Source of the DNA: Williamsia sp. DF01-3
Lineage (GTDB): Bacteria; Actinomycetota; Actinomycetes; Mycobacteriales; Mycobacteriaceae
Assembly (NCBI RefSeq): GCF_023051145.1
Contig: NZ_JALKFS010000005.1
Location: 1,798,001-1,862,000, forward strand
Direction of reading: 5' to 3'
DNA: 64,000 nucleotides
Within the stretch, counting starts at the first letter, position 1, and every line of letters starts with the position of its first letter. Below the pieces are notes generated by a model. It ran no database searches and was not told the origin of the DNA. It saw only the letters and a program-made list of their open reading frames with translations. Below are positions 1 to 8,495 of the stretch, one piece after another. Both the position numbers and the translations under genes were made by a program.

Positions 1-459
1 ACGACGCATGCTGAGATCGGTGAAGGTCTCGTGAGCGCTGCGGGCGAACTCCAGTTCACCGTATTGATCGGCGACGATGGTGCGATGCACCTGCTCGGTG
101 AGCTGCACGAACCGGATCTGCCGGTGCAGGGCGATGACAGGGAAGGCGAGTGAATGTCCCGCCTCGATGACTGATCTCGGCACCTCGTCGACGTGGACGC
201 CCAGCTCGATGATCAGTCCGACGGCGCCCGCCGCAACCAGCCCGTGCAGGTAGGTGTCCCGCGTAGGCGTGTCGGTCAGCGCGCGGCCGGTGGTGAGTAC
301 CAGCTCGCCGCCCTCGAGCAGATCGGACAGGTCGGCGAGGTCGCTGACGTGCACCCAGCGGACCGGCACATCAAGGGAGCCGTCGGAGATCAGTTCGGGC
401 TGCCCGGCTTGCACCACCGGGAGTGCGAGGATGTCCGCGACGGTTGGCTGCATTGACAT
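1..459 (-). CDS. PucR-family transcriptional regulator, N-terminal part (runs off left edge)
   Basis: The minus strand is open from an ATG at 459 to the window edge, giving the first 153 residues. It begins MSMQPTVADILALPVVQAG and continues through 'RWVHVSDLADLSDLLEGGEL' and 'VLTTGRAL'. This is the typical opening of the PucR N-terminal sensing domain (purine catabolism regulator-like family). The C-terminal helix-turn-helix, normally after residue 400, lies outside the window. The gene diverges from mmsA, about 100 bases away, so it probably controls the mmsA-aminotransferase pair. The family fold is clear; the ligand and target are inferred only from position. A second in-frame ATG at 453 is an alternative start. 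Confidence 0.85.
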   Translation of the reverse strand, partial: MSMQPTVADILALPVVQAGQPELISDGSLDVPVRWVHVSDLADLSDLLEGGELVLTTGRALTDTPTRDTYLHGLVAAGAVGLIIELGVHVDEVPRSVIEAGHSLAFPVIALHRQIRFVQLTEQVHRTIVADQYGELEFARSAHETFTDLSMRR

Positions 460-562
460 AGTGTAAGGCAATCGCAGTTAAAAGATACATACTGTCGGAC
501 TCGTAGGGGCTGGTCAGCGTGGATGCTGGAACCAGAGAAGTCCCTTTGACGATAGGACCCCC

Positions 563-2089
563 GTGACGCAGACCGTTGCCGACAAACCCGCCACCACCGC
601 GTCGACCATCGGCCATTGGAGTGGGGGCCAAGCCTTCGCCGGCGCGGCCGACCGCACTGCCCCGGTCACCAATCCCGCGACCGGTGAGGTCACCGGGAAC
701 GTGGCATTGGCGGATGTCGCCGACGCCCGTGCGGTGATCTATTCGGCGCGAGCGGCATTTCCGGACTGGCGGGACACATCACTGGCCAAGCGCACGTCGG
801 TGCTCTTCGCCTTCCGTGAGCTGCTGAACTCGCGCAAGGGCGAGCTGGCCGAGATCATCACCGCCGAGCACGGCAAGGTGGTCAGTGATGCGCTCGGCGA
901 GATCAGCCGTGGCCAGGAAGTGGTCGAGTTCGCTTGTGGCATAGCCCATCTGCTCAAGGGCGGGATGACCGAGAACGCCTCGACCAAGGTCGATGTCGCC
1001 TCGCTTCGTCAGCCGCTCGGACCGGTCGGCATCATCTCCCCGTTCAATTTCCCGGCCATGGTCCCGATGTGGTTCTTCCCGATCGCCATCGCCGCGGGAA
1101 ACACCGTGGTGCTCAAGCCGAGTGAGAAGGACCCGTCGGCGGCGTTGTGGCTCGCGGAATTGTGGGCCGAGGCAGGTCTGCCGGCGGGCGTGTTCAACGT
1201 GTTGCAGGGCGACACGGTCGCGGTCGATGAATTGCTGACCAATCCTGCGGTCAAAGCCATCTCGTTTGTCGGCTCCACTCCCATTGCGCAGTACGTGTAT
1301 TCGACGGCAACAGCTCACGGCAAGCGAGTGCAGGCGCTCGGCGGCGCCAAGAACCACGCCATCGTTCTTCCCGATGCAGATCTCGATCTGGCAGCCGACG
1401 CCATGGTGAACGCCGGGTTCGGCTCGGCGGGCGAGCGGTGTATGGCCATCTCCGCGCTCGTCGCCGTCGGCGGTATCGCCGATGAACTCGTCGCGAAGAT
1501 CGCAGACCGCACCGTGGGCCTGAAGATCGGCGACGGCACACGCGGCACCGACATGGGGCCGCTGGTCACCAAGGCCCACCGCGACAAGGTTGCCTCCTAC
1601 GTCGATGCCGGTGAAGCCGACGGCGCCACCATCGTGGTGGACGGACGCCAGGTGCAGGCCGACGGTGGCGAGGGCGGATTTTGGCTCGGCCCAACGCTCA
1701 TCGACCACGTGACCACCGACATGAGTGTGTACACCGACGAGATCTTCGGTCCCGTCCTGTCCGTTGTTCGCGTGGACACCTACGACGAGGCCATCGATCT
1801 GGTGAACTCCGGGCCGTTCGGCAACGGCACGGCCATCTTCACCAACGACGGTGGCGCGGCACGTCGGTTCCAGAACGAGATCGAGGTCGGCATGGTGGGC
1901 ATCAACGTTCCGATCCCGGTGCCCACCGCGTACTACAGCTTCGGCGGCTGGAAGAACTCGCTGTTCGGCGACACGCACGCCCACGGCACCGAAGGCGTGC
2001 ACTTCTACACCCGCGCCAAGGTGGTCACCACACGCTGGCTCGACCCGAGCCACGGCGGCATCAATCTCGGCTTCCCGCAGAACAACTGA
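563..2089 (+). CDS. mmsA: methylmalonate-semialdehyde dehydrogenase (CoA-acylating)
   Basis: A 508-residue aldehyde dehydrogenase with a GTG start. It oxidises methylmalonate or malonate semialdehyde with NAD and CoA to propionyl-CoA or acetyl-CoA. Full-length ALDH features are visible: 'GIISPFNFPAMVPMWFFP' near 155, the CoA-dependent signature 'GGAKNHAIVLPDADLD' near 260, and the catalytic cysteine in 'GSAGERCMA' at about residue 293. Other ALDHs carry ELGGK where this has ALGGAKNH, which marks the MMSDH subgroup. It lies 15 bases upstream of a class III aminotransferase in the same direction. The pair would convert an omega-amino acid such as beta-alanine or beta-aminoisobutyrate via the semialdehyde to acyl-CoA. 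It could equally serve valine, inositol or pyrimidine breakdown. Confidence 0.93.
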   Translation: MTQTVADKPATTASTIGHWSGGQAFAGAADRTAPVTNPATGEVTGNVALADVADARAVIYSARAAFPDWRDTSLAKRTSVLFAFRELLNSRKGELAEIITAEHGKVVSDALGEISRGQEVVEFACGIAHLLKGGMTENASTKVDVASLRQPLGPVGIISPFNFPAMVPMWFFPIAIAAGNTVVLKPSEKDPSAALWLAELWAEAGLPAGVFNVLQGDTVAVDELLTNPAVKAISFVGSTPIAQYVYSTATAHGKRVQALGGAKNHAIVLPDADLDLAADAMVNAGFGSAGERCMAISALVAVGGIADELVAKIADRTVGLKIGDGTRGTDMGPLVTKAHRDKVASYVDAGEADGATIVVDGRQVQADGGEGGFWLGPTLIDHVTTDMSVYTDEIFGPVLSVVRVDTYDEAIDLVNSGPFGNGTAIFTNDGGAARRFQNEIEVGMVGINVPIPVPTAYYSFGGWKNSLFGDTHAHGTEGVHFYTRAKVVTTRWLDPSHGGINLGFPQNN

Positions 2090-2104
2090 CGCACGGAGTT
2101 TCCC

Positions 2105-3487
2105 ATGACTGCAGTAGCTTCCACTCTTCCCAGTGGCCAAGACACCGACTCCGCATTGGCCGAAGGTCGCCGTGCTTACGAACTCGATCGTGCACACGTG
2201 TTCCATTCGTGGTCGGCACAGGCCAAGATCGACCCGATGACAATCGTTGCCGCGCAGGGTTCGTACATCTGGGACGGCGAAGGCAACCGGTTGCTCGACT
2301 TTTCCTCGCAGCTGGTCAACACCAACATCGGACACCAGCATCCGAAGGTTGTTGCCGCGATTGCCGAACAGGCGGCGAAGCTGTGCACCGTCGCGCCACA
2401 GCACGTCAACTCGGCACGATCGGAGGCCGCACGGCTGATCGCCGAGCGAACACCCGGCGACCTCAACCGCGTGTTCTTCACCAATGGTGGTGCCGATGCG
2501 GTGGAGCATGCGGTGCGCATGGCGCGACTTCACACCGGGCGATACAAGGTGCTCTCGCGGTATCGCTCCTACCATGGTGGTACCGACACCGCGATCAATC
2601 TGACCGGCGATCCCCGGCGTTGGCCCAACGACTACGGCACCAGTGGCACAGTCCATTTCGATGGTCCTTTCCTGTACCGCTCCTCATTTCATTCCGCTGA
2701 CGAGCAGCAGGAGTGTCAGCGGGCGCTCGAGCATCTCGACAGATTGATCGCCATGGAAGGTCCCGCTTCGATAGCGGCGATCATCCTCGAGTCGGTGCCC
2801 GGGACCGCTGGAATCATGGTGCCGCCACCGGGATATCTGGCGGGAGTCCGTGAGATCTGCGACCGCTACGGGATCATCTACATCGCCGATGAGGTGATGG
2901 CCGGGTTCGGACGGACCGGACAGTGGTTCGCCATCGACAACTTCGACGTCACCCCGGATCTCATCACTTTCGCCAAAGGTGTGAATTCCGGCTATGTCCC
3001 ACTCGGCGGTGTTGCCATCAGCGACGCCATCGCCGCGACCTTCGCCGACCGACCGTACCCTGGCGGTCTGACGTACTCCGGTCATCCACTCGCCACTGCG
3101 GCAGCGGTTGCCACCATCAATGCGATGGAGGACGAGCAGATCGTCCAGAATGCAGCGCGTATCGGTACCGACATCCTCGGACCGGGACTGCGGCACTTGG
3201 CTGCCCGTCACCCGTCGGTCGGCGAAGTACGAGGGCTCGGAGTGTTCTGGGCCATCGAGTTGGTGGCCAACCCGGCCACGCGTGAGCCGATGGCGCCATA
3301 TGGAGGTACCAGCACTGCCATGAACGAGGTGATCGGTGCGTGTAAGTCGAACGGGCTGTTGCCGTTTGCCAACTTCAACCGCATCCACGCGGTGCCGCCG
3401 TGCACGGTGAGCGACGACGAGGTGCGCGAGGGCCTGGCCATCCTCGATGCTGCGCTCACCGTTGCCGACCGGCATGTGGTGTCCTGA
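2105..3487 (+). CDS. class III (omega-amino acid) aminotransferase
   Basis: A 460-residue PLP-dependent aminotransferase of fold type I. The PLP lysine is K291 in 'LITFAKGVNSGYVPLGG', preceded by the class III signature 'IYIADEVMAGFGRTGQW' with the pyridine-binding aspartate. The N-terminal 'YIWDGEGNRLLDFSSQLVN' and 'GGADAVEHAVRMAR' are typical of the beta-alanine/taurine:pyruvate branch. The ATG follows a GGAG-like sequence, 15 bases after mmsA, so the two are co-transcribed. Function by context: transamination of an omega-amino acid to a semialdehyde for MmsA. The exact donor cannot be read from sequence. Family assignment is firm; substrate is inference. Confidence 0.88.
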   Translation: MTAVASTLPSGQDTDSALAEGRRAYELDRAHVFHSWSAQAKIDPMTIVAAQGSYIWDGEGNRLLDFSSQLVNTNIGHQHPKVVAAIAEQAAKLCTVAPQHVNSARSEAARLIAERTPGDLNRVFFTNGGADAVEHAVRMARLHTGRYKVLSRYRSYHGGTDTAINLTGDPRRWPNDYGTSGTVHFDGPFLYRSSFHSADEQQECQRALEHLDRLIAMEGPASIAAIILESVPGTAGIMVPPPGYLAGVREICDRYGIIYIADEVMAGFGRTGQWFAIDNFDVTPDLITFAKGVNSGYVPLGGVAISDAIAATFADRPYPGGLTYSGHPLATAAAVATINAMEDEQIVQNAARIGTDILGPGLRHLAARHPSVGEVRGLGVFWAIELVANPATREPMAPYGGTSTAMNEVIGACKSNGLLPFANFNRIHAVPPCTVSDDEVREGLAILDAALTVADRHVVS

Positions 3488-3522
3488 CAGTCCGCTAACG
3501 CGACGCATTTGCTCACTGTTTT

Positions 3523-3562
3523 CGAGGTTGCTCGTTCTACGGACCGAGCAACCTCGGGTTTT
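3523..3562 (+). terminator. intrinsic terminator after the mmsA-aminotransferase operon
   Basis: A perfect 12-bp inverted repeat (CGAGGTTGCTCG at 3523-3534 and CGAGCAACCTCG at 3545-3556) with a 10-base loop is followed by GGTTTT. It begins 36 bases after the aminotransferase stop codon. The stretch from here to 3736 holds no gene I can support. Confidence 0.85.
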
Positions 3563-3736
3563 GTGAGCGAGCTGTGACTGAAGTTGCCGTTCGGGTAACG
3601 AGCCGCAGAAAGGGGCGGCAGCGGGAGCCGCCGCGCGGTGTACGCGCGTAATCGACGTGAGTTCGTTGTCCGACCCACGGGATGCCCACCGCTGGTGTTA
3701 TCTAGGACCTCGCAAAACGGGTCTCGGCTGAGCCAC

Positions 3737-3985
3737 TCACCACACAGCGTTCATCACAAGGTTGCCGGCGGCGAATCCGACGCCGACAAGTGCTCCACTG
3801 AGTATGGCCCACCCAAGAGATGCCCACCGCTGTGAGAACAAGAGGAAGGAAGTGAAAGCGTAAAGAATTAGCAGAAGGCCATAGGTCGCGAGGCCGGCCA
3901 ACAGGATCAGTACACCGACGACTATGCCGGTCGATTTGGTGAGCGGGTCATCGTGGCGAGATGAAAGAGATTCGGTCGACGTCAT
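3737..3985 (-). CDS. small membrane protein of WXG cassette 1
   Basis: An 82-residue protein starting MTSTESLSSRHDD. I chose the ATG at 3985 because it overlaps the stop of the upstream gene (ATGA), which suggests translational coupling. Two hydrophobic segments are visible: 'GIVVGVLILLAGLATYGLLL' near residue 21 and 'LGWAILSGALVGVGFAAGNL' near 60. It is last in a four-gene minus-strand unit with a WXG100 protein and a large WXG protein. No family is recognised. By position it could anchor, chaperone or give immunity to the secreted pair, but nothing in the sequence proves this. Confidence 0.7.
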   Translation of the reverse strand: MTSTESLSSRHDDPLTKSTGIVVGVLILLAGLATYGLLLILYAFTSFLLFSQRWASLGWAILSGALVGVGFAAGNLVMNAVW

Positions 3986-4281
3986 GAGGATCCTATGATC
4001 GTGAATAATCCGGCAAAACAGAACGCCATGAACGCCGGAAGCATAAGCGAACAAAATGCGATGACGAGCGACTCTGGAGCTGCGAGTCGACTGATTTTTA
4101 AGCCGCCCGCAATTAAGAGTAGGAGACCCATTAAAGACGCCGCAACGGCGAATGTGACTTCGTCACCCCATTCGTTCGCGATTCGAATTAGGACGCTCAA
4201 CGTCAGGCCGGTTGCCAAGGCAACTATGGGCGTGAATGCGCGCGACGAACCACGACGGGGCCGAGCCTTTAGGCGCCTCAC
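3982..4281 (-). CDS. small multi-pass membrane protein of WXG cassette 1
   Basis: A 99-residue protein with a GTG start that overlaps the stop of the preceding large WXG gene (GTGA). It has a basic N-terminus (MRRLKARPRRGSSR) and three hydrophobic stretches around residues 16-32, 41-60 and 70-96, including 'VAASLMGLLLLIAGGLKIS'. The positive-inside rule puts the N-terminus in the cytoplasm. It is unlike any family I can name. The tight overlap on both sides ties it to the WXG proteins. A comparable two-segment membrane protein follows cassette 2 at 18917-19177. Confidence 0.7.
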   Translation of the reverse strand: MRRLKARPRRGSSRAFTPIVALATGLTLSVLIRIANEWGDEVTFAVAASLMGLLLLIAGGLKISRLAAPESLVIAFCSLMLPAFMAFCFAGLFTIIGSS

Positions 4282-5645
4282 GGTGGTGTGAGTTTGGTTG
4301 TGCCGGAGCCGAAGGACGGTTCGTTCACCATCGGGTCGGTGACGATTCGGGGACCAAACTTCCTGTCCATGGCGTCGTAGTCGAGTTCGTTCTGGACGTC
4401 CTGGGGCGGGAGTTGTCCGACAATATGGTACGAGCCGAGTTCGAGGGCGGGGCCAAACTCTGTGTGGTTGTCTTGGTCATCTTGCAACAACGTTGCTGTT
4501 GATCCGTCCGGACGATCGACGTAAATTTCCGTAGACGGATAGTCGCCTATTGTCCCGGACACCTGCGGACCGTCATCGCCGGGCGCCACCAACAAGGTTC
4601 CTTTCACCTGTTTGCCAAGGAGATCAGCTCCATTCACTCCCGCAACGTTCGCCGCGGGATTGGGCGAATTGTAGTCGAGCCGCACAGTGCCGTCGGATGC
4701 CTGGTCAACGCGTACGTCGGGGTTACCTATGGTCTTGGCGCCCGAAGTGTCGACGGTCGGATTTTGCCGGTAGATCACGAACCCATTCTCGTAGTCGATG
4801 ACGAATGCGCCCTTAGCGTCTTGCGGATCGAAGTTGGGATCGAATGTGCGGTCGTTGCCGTAGTCCCGTGTCGAAAACATCGAATCTAGTGACGGCTCAG
4901 ACATGCCAGGGTTGAGCACGGTCTTTTCTTTGATGAATAGTGAGCCACGGACGATTCCTTGTCCGGGAATTGGGTTGATCTTTGCCACGACTACATTCGA
5001 GTCCATTCCGCCGTATAGGTCCTTACTGGTGTTCTCATCGAGAAACTCGGCGAGTGCCCACTCGGACTCCGTTACCGGCTTTCGCCGGTATGTCTTTTCA
5101 AACGCAGCTATTTGATTCTGCTGGCGGTCAGCTTCGCTGACAGGGACCCGTCCGGCGGCCGCCATGATGGCCGTTGCCAGGTCACGATCCGCGTCGTTCG
5201 CCTTGACGAGGATGTCGGCGATGATTTCGTTGGCGGTGTCTGCATTGGCCTCCGCAAGGTCCTTATCTCGCGCACTGAAGAACGGCCCGACAGGCTTTGC
5301 CGTCGTTGCTCCCTCATCGTCGACCAAAACGAGCCCATGGAGGAAAGCGAACGTGCGGGTGTCTGCAACTAGGAGCTGAACCGCTGACATCTCGCTGATG
5401 GCATTTTGCAGGCCTGCTGCGACGCTCGCAGCTTGCTGCCCGTGTTCATCGAGGTCCTTTCGGACTTGACCGATGGCTGACTTCGCCGCACGTCCGCCTT
5501 CACCGGCCCAGTCGGCGACGGAAGCTAGCGCGTCAAGTTCAGTGACTGCGTGCGTGCACTGGTTGCCGCGGACGCCGCACGATTCGAGTGCAGATGCCAG
5601 TTGGTTGAGTTCCCACTGGTCGATTTGAGTGAACGTCGTGATCAT
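4278..5645 (-). CDS. large WXG-type secreted-like protein, cassette 1
   Basis: A 455-residue protein. Residues 1-100 are helical and carry a W-x-G motif ('SVADWAGEGGRAAKSA') at about residue 45, as in WXG100/ESX substrates. There is no Sec signal peptide. The start ATG overlaps the stop of the WXG100 gene by one base (TAATG). Residues from about 180 are collinear with the 412-residue protein at 19181-20419: shared landmarks are '(A/M)E(F/M)LD(E/T)NT', a 'DxNVVVxKI' strand, 'FDPxxDxxD', 'YxNGxVxxRQNP' and a C-terminal 'VxGTLLxxPxDGxPxVxG'. The pair is therefore a paralogous family. It resembles orphan WXG protein pairs of mycobacteria; secretion by an ESX system is inference, as no ESX core gene lies here. 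Confidence 0.75.
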   Translation of the reverse strand: MITTFTQIDQWELNQLASALESCGVRGNQCTHAVTELDALASVADWAGEGGRAAKSAIGQVRKDLDEHGQQAASVAAGLQNAISEMSAVQLLVADTRTFAFLHGLVLVDDEGATTAKPVGPFFSARDKDLAEANADTANEIIADILVKANDADRDLATAIMAAAGRVPVSEADRQQNQIAAFEKTYRRKPVTESEWALAEFLDENTSKDLYGGMDSNVVVAKINPIPGQGIVRGSLFIKEKTVLNPGMSEPSLDSMFSTRDYGNDRTFDPNFDPQDAKGAFVIDYENGFVIYRQNPTVDTSGAKTIGNPDVRVDQASDGTVRLDYNSPNPAANVAGVNGADLLGKQVKGTLLVAPGDDGPQVSGTIGDYPSTEIYVDRPDGSTATLLQDDQDNHTEFGPALELGSYHIVGQLPPQDVQNELDYDAMDRKFGPRIVTDPMVNEPSFGSGTTKLTPP

Positions 5646-5971
5646 TAGAGATTTAGCGACTGATCGCCGCCGCGAACATCCTCAAAGGACCGTCTGGAGT
5701 TGGTCTCGACCTTTGTGTACTCGTCTGAAGATGACTGGTAGCTTTCTGCCAACTGAGTCAGCCGCCGTGAAATGGTGGTATCTGACTGGCCCCACAAATC
5801 GTGCAAATGCAACAGAGCGTTCGCGGTGCGTCCGTTCCAGGATCCCTGAACGCTGGCAATTGTCGCGGTGGCTTCGGCGAACTTGGGGCCGCAGGTGTCG
5901 CGGCAGTCAGTGATTACGGCGCCGCTAACTCTCAGCTGATCCGGGTCGACCCTGAGGTCTCTACTTGGCAC
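5645..5971 (-). CDS. WXG100-family protein, cassette 1
   Basis: A 108-residue protein. I chose the GTG at 5971 because a strong GAGGGGG ribosome site lies just upstream of it (5976-5982). It is all-helical with the central turn motif 'VQGSWNGRTANALLHLHD' at about residue 49, the W-x-G hallmark of ESX substrates, and a C-terminal 'YQSSSDEYTKVE' resembling the YxxxD/E secretion signal. It is the first gene of a minus-strand unit whose next member is also WXG-like, so the two may form a helical hairpin heterodimer. The N-terminus 'SRDLRVDPDQLRVSGAV' matches the pattern of the cassette 2 protein at 20428-20751. Confidence 0.75.
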   Translation of the reverse strand: MPSRDLRVDPDQLRVSGAVITDCRDTCGPKFAEATATIASVQGSWNGRTANALLHLHDLWGQSDTTISRRLTQLAESYQSSSDEYTKVETNSRRSFEDVRGGDQSLNL

Positions 5972-6153
5972 GATTCCCCCTCGGCTTTGTTGCAGTAGTG
6001 CGAGCACCAGGTGCTGATGTCACCTTTGACGCACTGACAGCGACGGTGGTTCCGCTGCGGACGGCCCTTGGGTAACAGATGTTGTTCGGGGACGGACATC
6101 CGTCGCTTGGATTGACCGAGACCCCTCGTGGGGAAGCGGCCCAATAGGCCGAC

Positions 6154-6891
6154 TCACTCCTCAACCCGCAACGACTGTTCCAGATAGTCCAGGTTCTGCC
6201 GCATCCTCGCGATGATGCGGTCAGGCCCGGGTTCTGTTTCATCCGCGTCGGGTTCGAGAACGGAGCTGACGGCCATGTCCGCGAGTTGTTGGGCGACGTC
6301 ACGGTCGCCGTCGGTGTCTCCGGGATGATGCCACCAGGCGATCCAATTCAGCATTCCGATGATGCCGAGTGCCGCGACACGCGGATCTGCCGCACGGAAC
6401 ACCCCGGCTGCAATTCCCTCGTTCATCGCGGTGGTCATCTCCCGCAACACCCGACGACGGCTCTGGCGATAGGTTTCGGCCAGCGCCGACGGTAGCTCGG
6501 CCTCAGAACGGATGAGCAGCCGGAAGCGGTCCTGAGTCTGCATCTGGTGCAAAGCAATCGACATCGCCATCTCGCGGATCTTGGCAGCCGGGTCGAGGTC
6601 AGTGCGCTGGTTGATGTCGTGCAGCAACACCGCCGGCTCTTCGGCGATCTCACTGACCAGCCGGGCGAACAACTCGTCCTTGTTCTTGACGTAGTGGTAC
6701 ATCGCCGGACGGGTCAGGCCGGTGGCGTCAGCGATGTCCTGCAACGTGGTGCTGGCCAGCCCCTTCTCGGCGAAAAGCCGGGTGGCCTGCTCCATGATCT
6801 CGCGCTCAACCAACTCGCGGCGCGAGTTACTGCGGACGCCCGGCTTCCCGGTCGCGGTCGACGGTGTCCCGTCCGGCGTCGACTTGGTCAT
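6154..6891 (-). CDS. TetR-family transcriptional regulator
   Basis: A 245-residue repressor-type protein; ATG at 6891 gives MTKSTPDGTPSTATGKPGVR. A classical TetR helix-turn-helix follows: 'REIMEQATRLFAEKGLASTT' then 'LQDIADATGLTRPAMYHYVK'. The C-terminal part ('LASEI...' to 'VFRAADPRVAALGIIGMLNW') matches the fatty-acid/aromatic-regulator type with a tetracyclin-repressor-like ligand domain. It is the last gene of the minus-strand hyuA-hyuB-ligase-hydroxylase series, 19 bases after the hydroxylase. It probably represses the divergent promoters at 14691-14826 and responds to a CoA ester or the aromatic substrate; that is inference from position. Confidence 0.85.
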   Translation of the reverse strand: MTKSTPDGTPSTATGKPGVRSNSRRELVEREIMEQATRLFAEKGLASTTLQDIADATGLTRPAMYHYVKNKDELFARLVSEIAEEPAVLLHDINQRTDLDPAAKIREMAMSIALHQMQTQDRFRLLIRSEAELPSALAETYRQSRRRVLREMTTAMNEGIAAGVFRAADPRVAALGIIGMLNWIAWWHHPGDTDGDRDVAQQLADMAVSSVLEPDADETEPGPDRIIARMRQNLDYLEQSLRVEE

Positions 6892-6910
6892 GAGCGAACA
6901 ATAGTGCGCG

Positions 6911-8485
6911 TCACACCGTTGCCGCGTGAACGTCCTCGACTGCGCCATCGATCGCGGCCTCATCAACGATGTGCACCAGGTCCGTCCGCTGACTCGCCAA
7001 CCCCGCGGCCAGATCACTGCGGTACGCCTCGGGGGCCTCCACAACGACCACGCGCCCCGTGCTGCGCGCCCGTTCGCCCAGGTCGAGACGCGTGAGCACG
7101 GCGTCGCGGTGCGGCGCACCGGTCAGCCACACAACTCGCCCATGCAGGCCGGCGAGTAGTTCGTCGGCCGGAGCACCCCATGCTGATTCGAGGTCAACAC
7201 TGACAACAGCGGTGTCCGGATCCGACCGTAGCGACGCGTCGGCCAACCGGCTGTCGGCGAAGAACCCATCCCGTGTGAAGGGCTGCACCAGCGCCCACTC
7301 ACTGACACCACTGTCCGGAACTTCGTCGGACGGCACGCCCGCGTAGTCGGCGAGCCCGCGTCGCGCCACGTCTGGAGCCGATTCCGCGAATCGATCCAAG
7401 CTGACCTTTCCCGCGCGGGTCATGTACGCCACCATCAATTGATCGACGGGCATGTCGGTGCGGGTGGGGAACGACTCCCACCACACTTCGCTACGGGTCG
7501 CGATGGTCTGCAGATACTCGACACCAGGCCGGCGCGCCGCCTCGTAGGCCGTTAACGCCTCGTCCAGCGATTCTGCCTCTCGCACAGACCGATTCAGGGC
7601 GATTGCGTCTTCCATGGCCAGCTTGGTGCCAGACCCGATCGAATAGTGCGCTGTATGCGCAGCATCGCCCAGCAACACGACATTGCCCGCGTGCCAGCGT
7701 TCGCACGTCACGGTGCGGAACCTCAGCCACCGTGTGCGGTTGCCGATGAGGGCATGGCCTCCGAGAGTGTCGGCAAAGGCATCCTGGAGATACTTCAGCG
7801 ACTGGGTGTCGCTGTCCAGGGGCCCGACGTTCTCGGTGGTCACATCGAAACCGGCATTGCGCCAGGTGGTCTCGTCGGTCTCGATGAGGAATGTGCTCCG
7901 ATCGGGTGCGTACGGGTACGCGTGAGCAACAAAGGTGCCGTGTTCGGTGGTCGCCGGGGTGAAAATAGCGCTCGGCAGTGCAAAGTCTGTTCCACACCAC
8001 AGGTACAAGCCCTTGCCGGTGGTGATGTTGGGGCGAAACAGATCTGACATCTCAGCCCGCGTCGCGCTACCCACACCGTCAGCAGCGATGATCAGGTCGG
8101 CGTCGAGGTCCGCGACAGTGCGTCGCTGTCCGAACTCCAGGCGCACCCCTGCCTCGGTCGCGTGCCGTTGCAGCACATCCAGCAGGGATGTGCGGGCGAT
8201 GGCCAGCAGTTCGCCGTGCGAGAGCCGGGCCACGGAATCACCGACTCGCATCGACATCTCATGCGCGTGAGAAACGTCGACGATCGCATCGAGCGAAGCC
8301 GGGTCGGCTTCTCGGAGATTGCGCTGAGTCCTCGACGCGAGTCCCACGCCGAACCCGAAAGTCGTATCGGGAGAACCCTGTTCGTACACGGTCACCTCGG
8401 CGTCGGGGTGACTGCGTTTGAAGAGCCGGGCGGCGTAAAGCCCGCCGGGGCCACCGCCGAGCACGGCGACGCGCTGCAATTTCAT
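6911..8485 (-). CDS. FAD-dependent hydroxylase of the salicylyl-CoA/anthraniloyl-CoA monooxygenase type
   Basis: A 524-residue flavoprotein of the group A (PHBH-fold) hydroxylases. The FAD ADP-binding motif 'VAVLGGGPGGLYAARLFKRS' is at residues 7-26. The second FAD motif 'NVVLLGDAAHTAHYSIGSG' near 280 has the exact form seen in hydroxylases that act on salicylyl-CoA and 2-aminobenzoyl-CoA. Those relatives often carry an old-yellow-enzyme domain and reach about 770 residues. Here only about 130 residues follow the hydroxylase core, with 'HGRVVWLTGAPHRDAVLTRL' inside, so the reductase domain is absent or replaced. The upstream AMP-ligase would supply an aryl-CoA substrate. NAD(P)H and O2 use is assumed from family. 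Confidence 0.82.
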   Translation of the reverse strand: MKLQRVAVLGGGPGGLYAARLFKRSHPDAEVTVYEQGSPDTTFGFGVGLASRTQRNLREADPASLDAIVDVSHAHEMSMRVGDSVARLSHGELLAIARTSLLDVLQRHATEAGVRLEFGQRRTVADLDADLIIAADGVGSATRAEMSDLFRPNITTGKGLYLWCGTDFALPSAIFTPATTEHGTFVAHAYPYAPDRSTFLIETDETTWRNAGFDVTTENVGPLDSDTQSLKYLQDAFADTLGGHALIGNRTRWLRFRTVTCERWHAGNVVLLGDAAHTAHYSIGSGTKLAMEDAIALNRSVREAESLDEALTAYEAARRPGVEYLQTIATRSEVWWESFPTRTDMPVDQLMVAYMTRAGKVSLDRFAESAPDVARRGLADYAGVPSDEVPDSGVSEWALVQPFTRDGFFADSRLADASLRSDPDTAVVSVDLESAWGAPADELLAGLHGRVVWLTGAPHRDAVLTRLDLGERARSTGRVVVVEAPEAYRSDLAAGLASQRTDLVHIVDEAAIDGAVEDVHAATV

Positions 8486-8495
8486 CGTTCTGTCC

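Noticed and set aside
779-2656. A 625-codon open frame on the minus strand across mmsA and the aminotransferase
   Set aside because: It is a GC-rich antisense shadow: the two plus-strand genes have complete, well-conserved motifs and the minus translation has no family features.
5932-6099. Cysteine-containing open frame overlapping the start of the cassette 1 WXG100 gene, recalling cysteine-rich leader peptides
   Set aside because: The counterpart upstream of cassette 2 does not align, no ribosome site is clear and composition does not favour coding.
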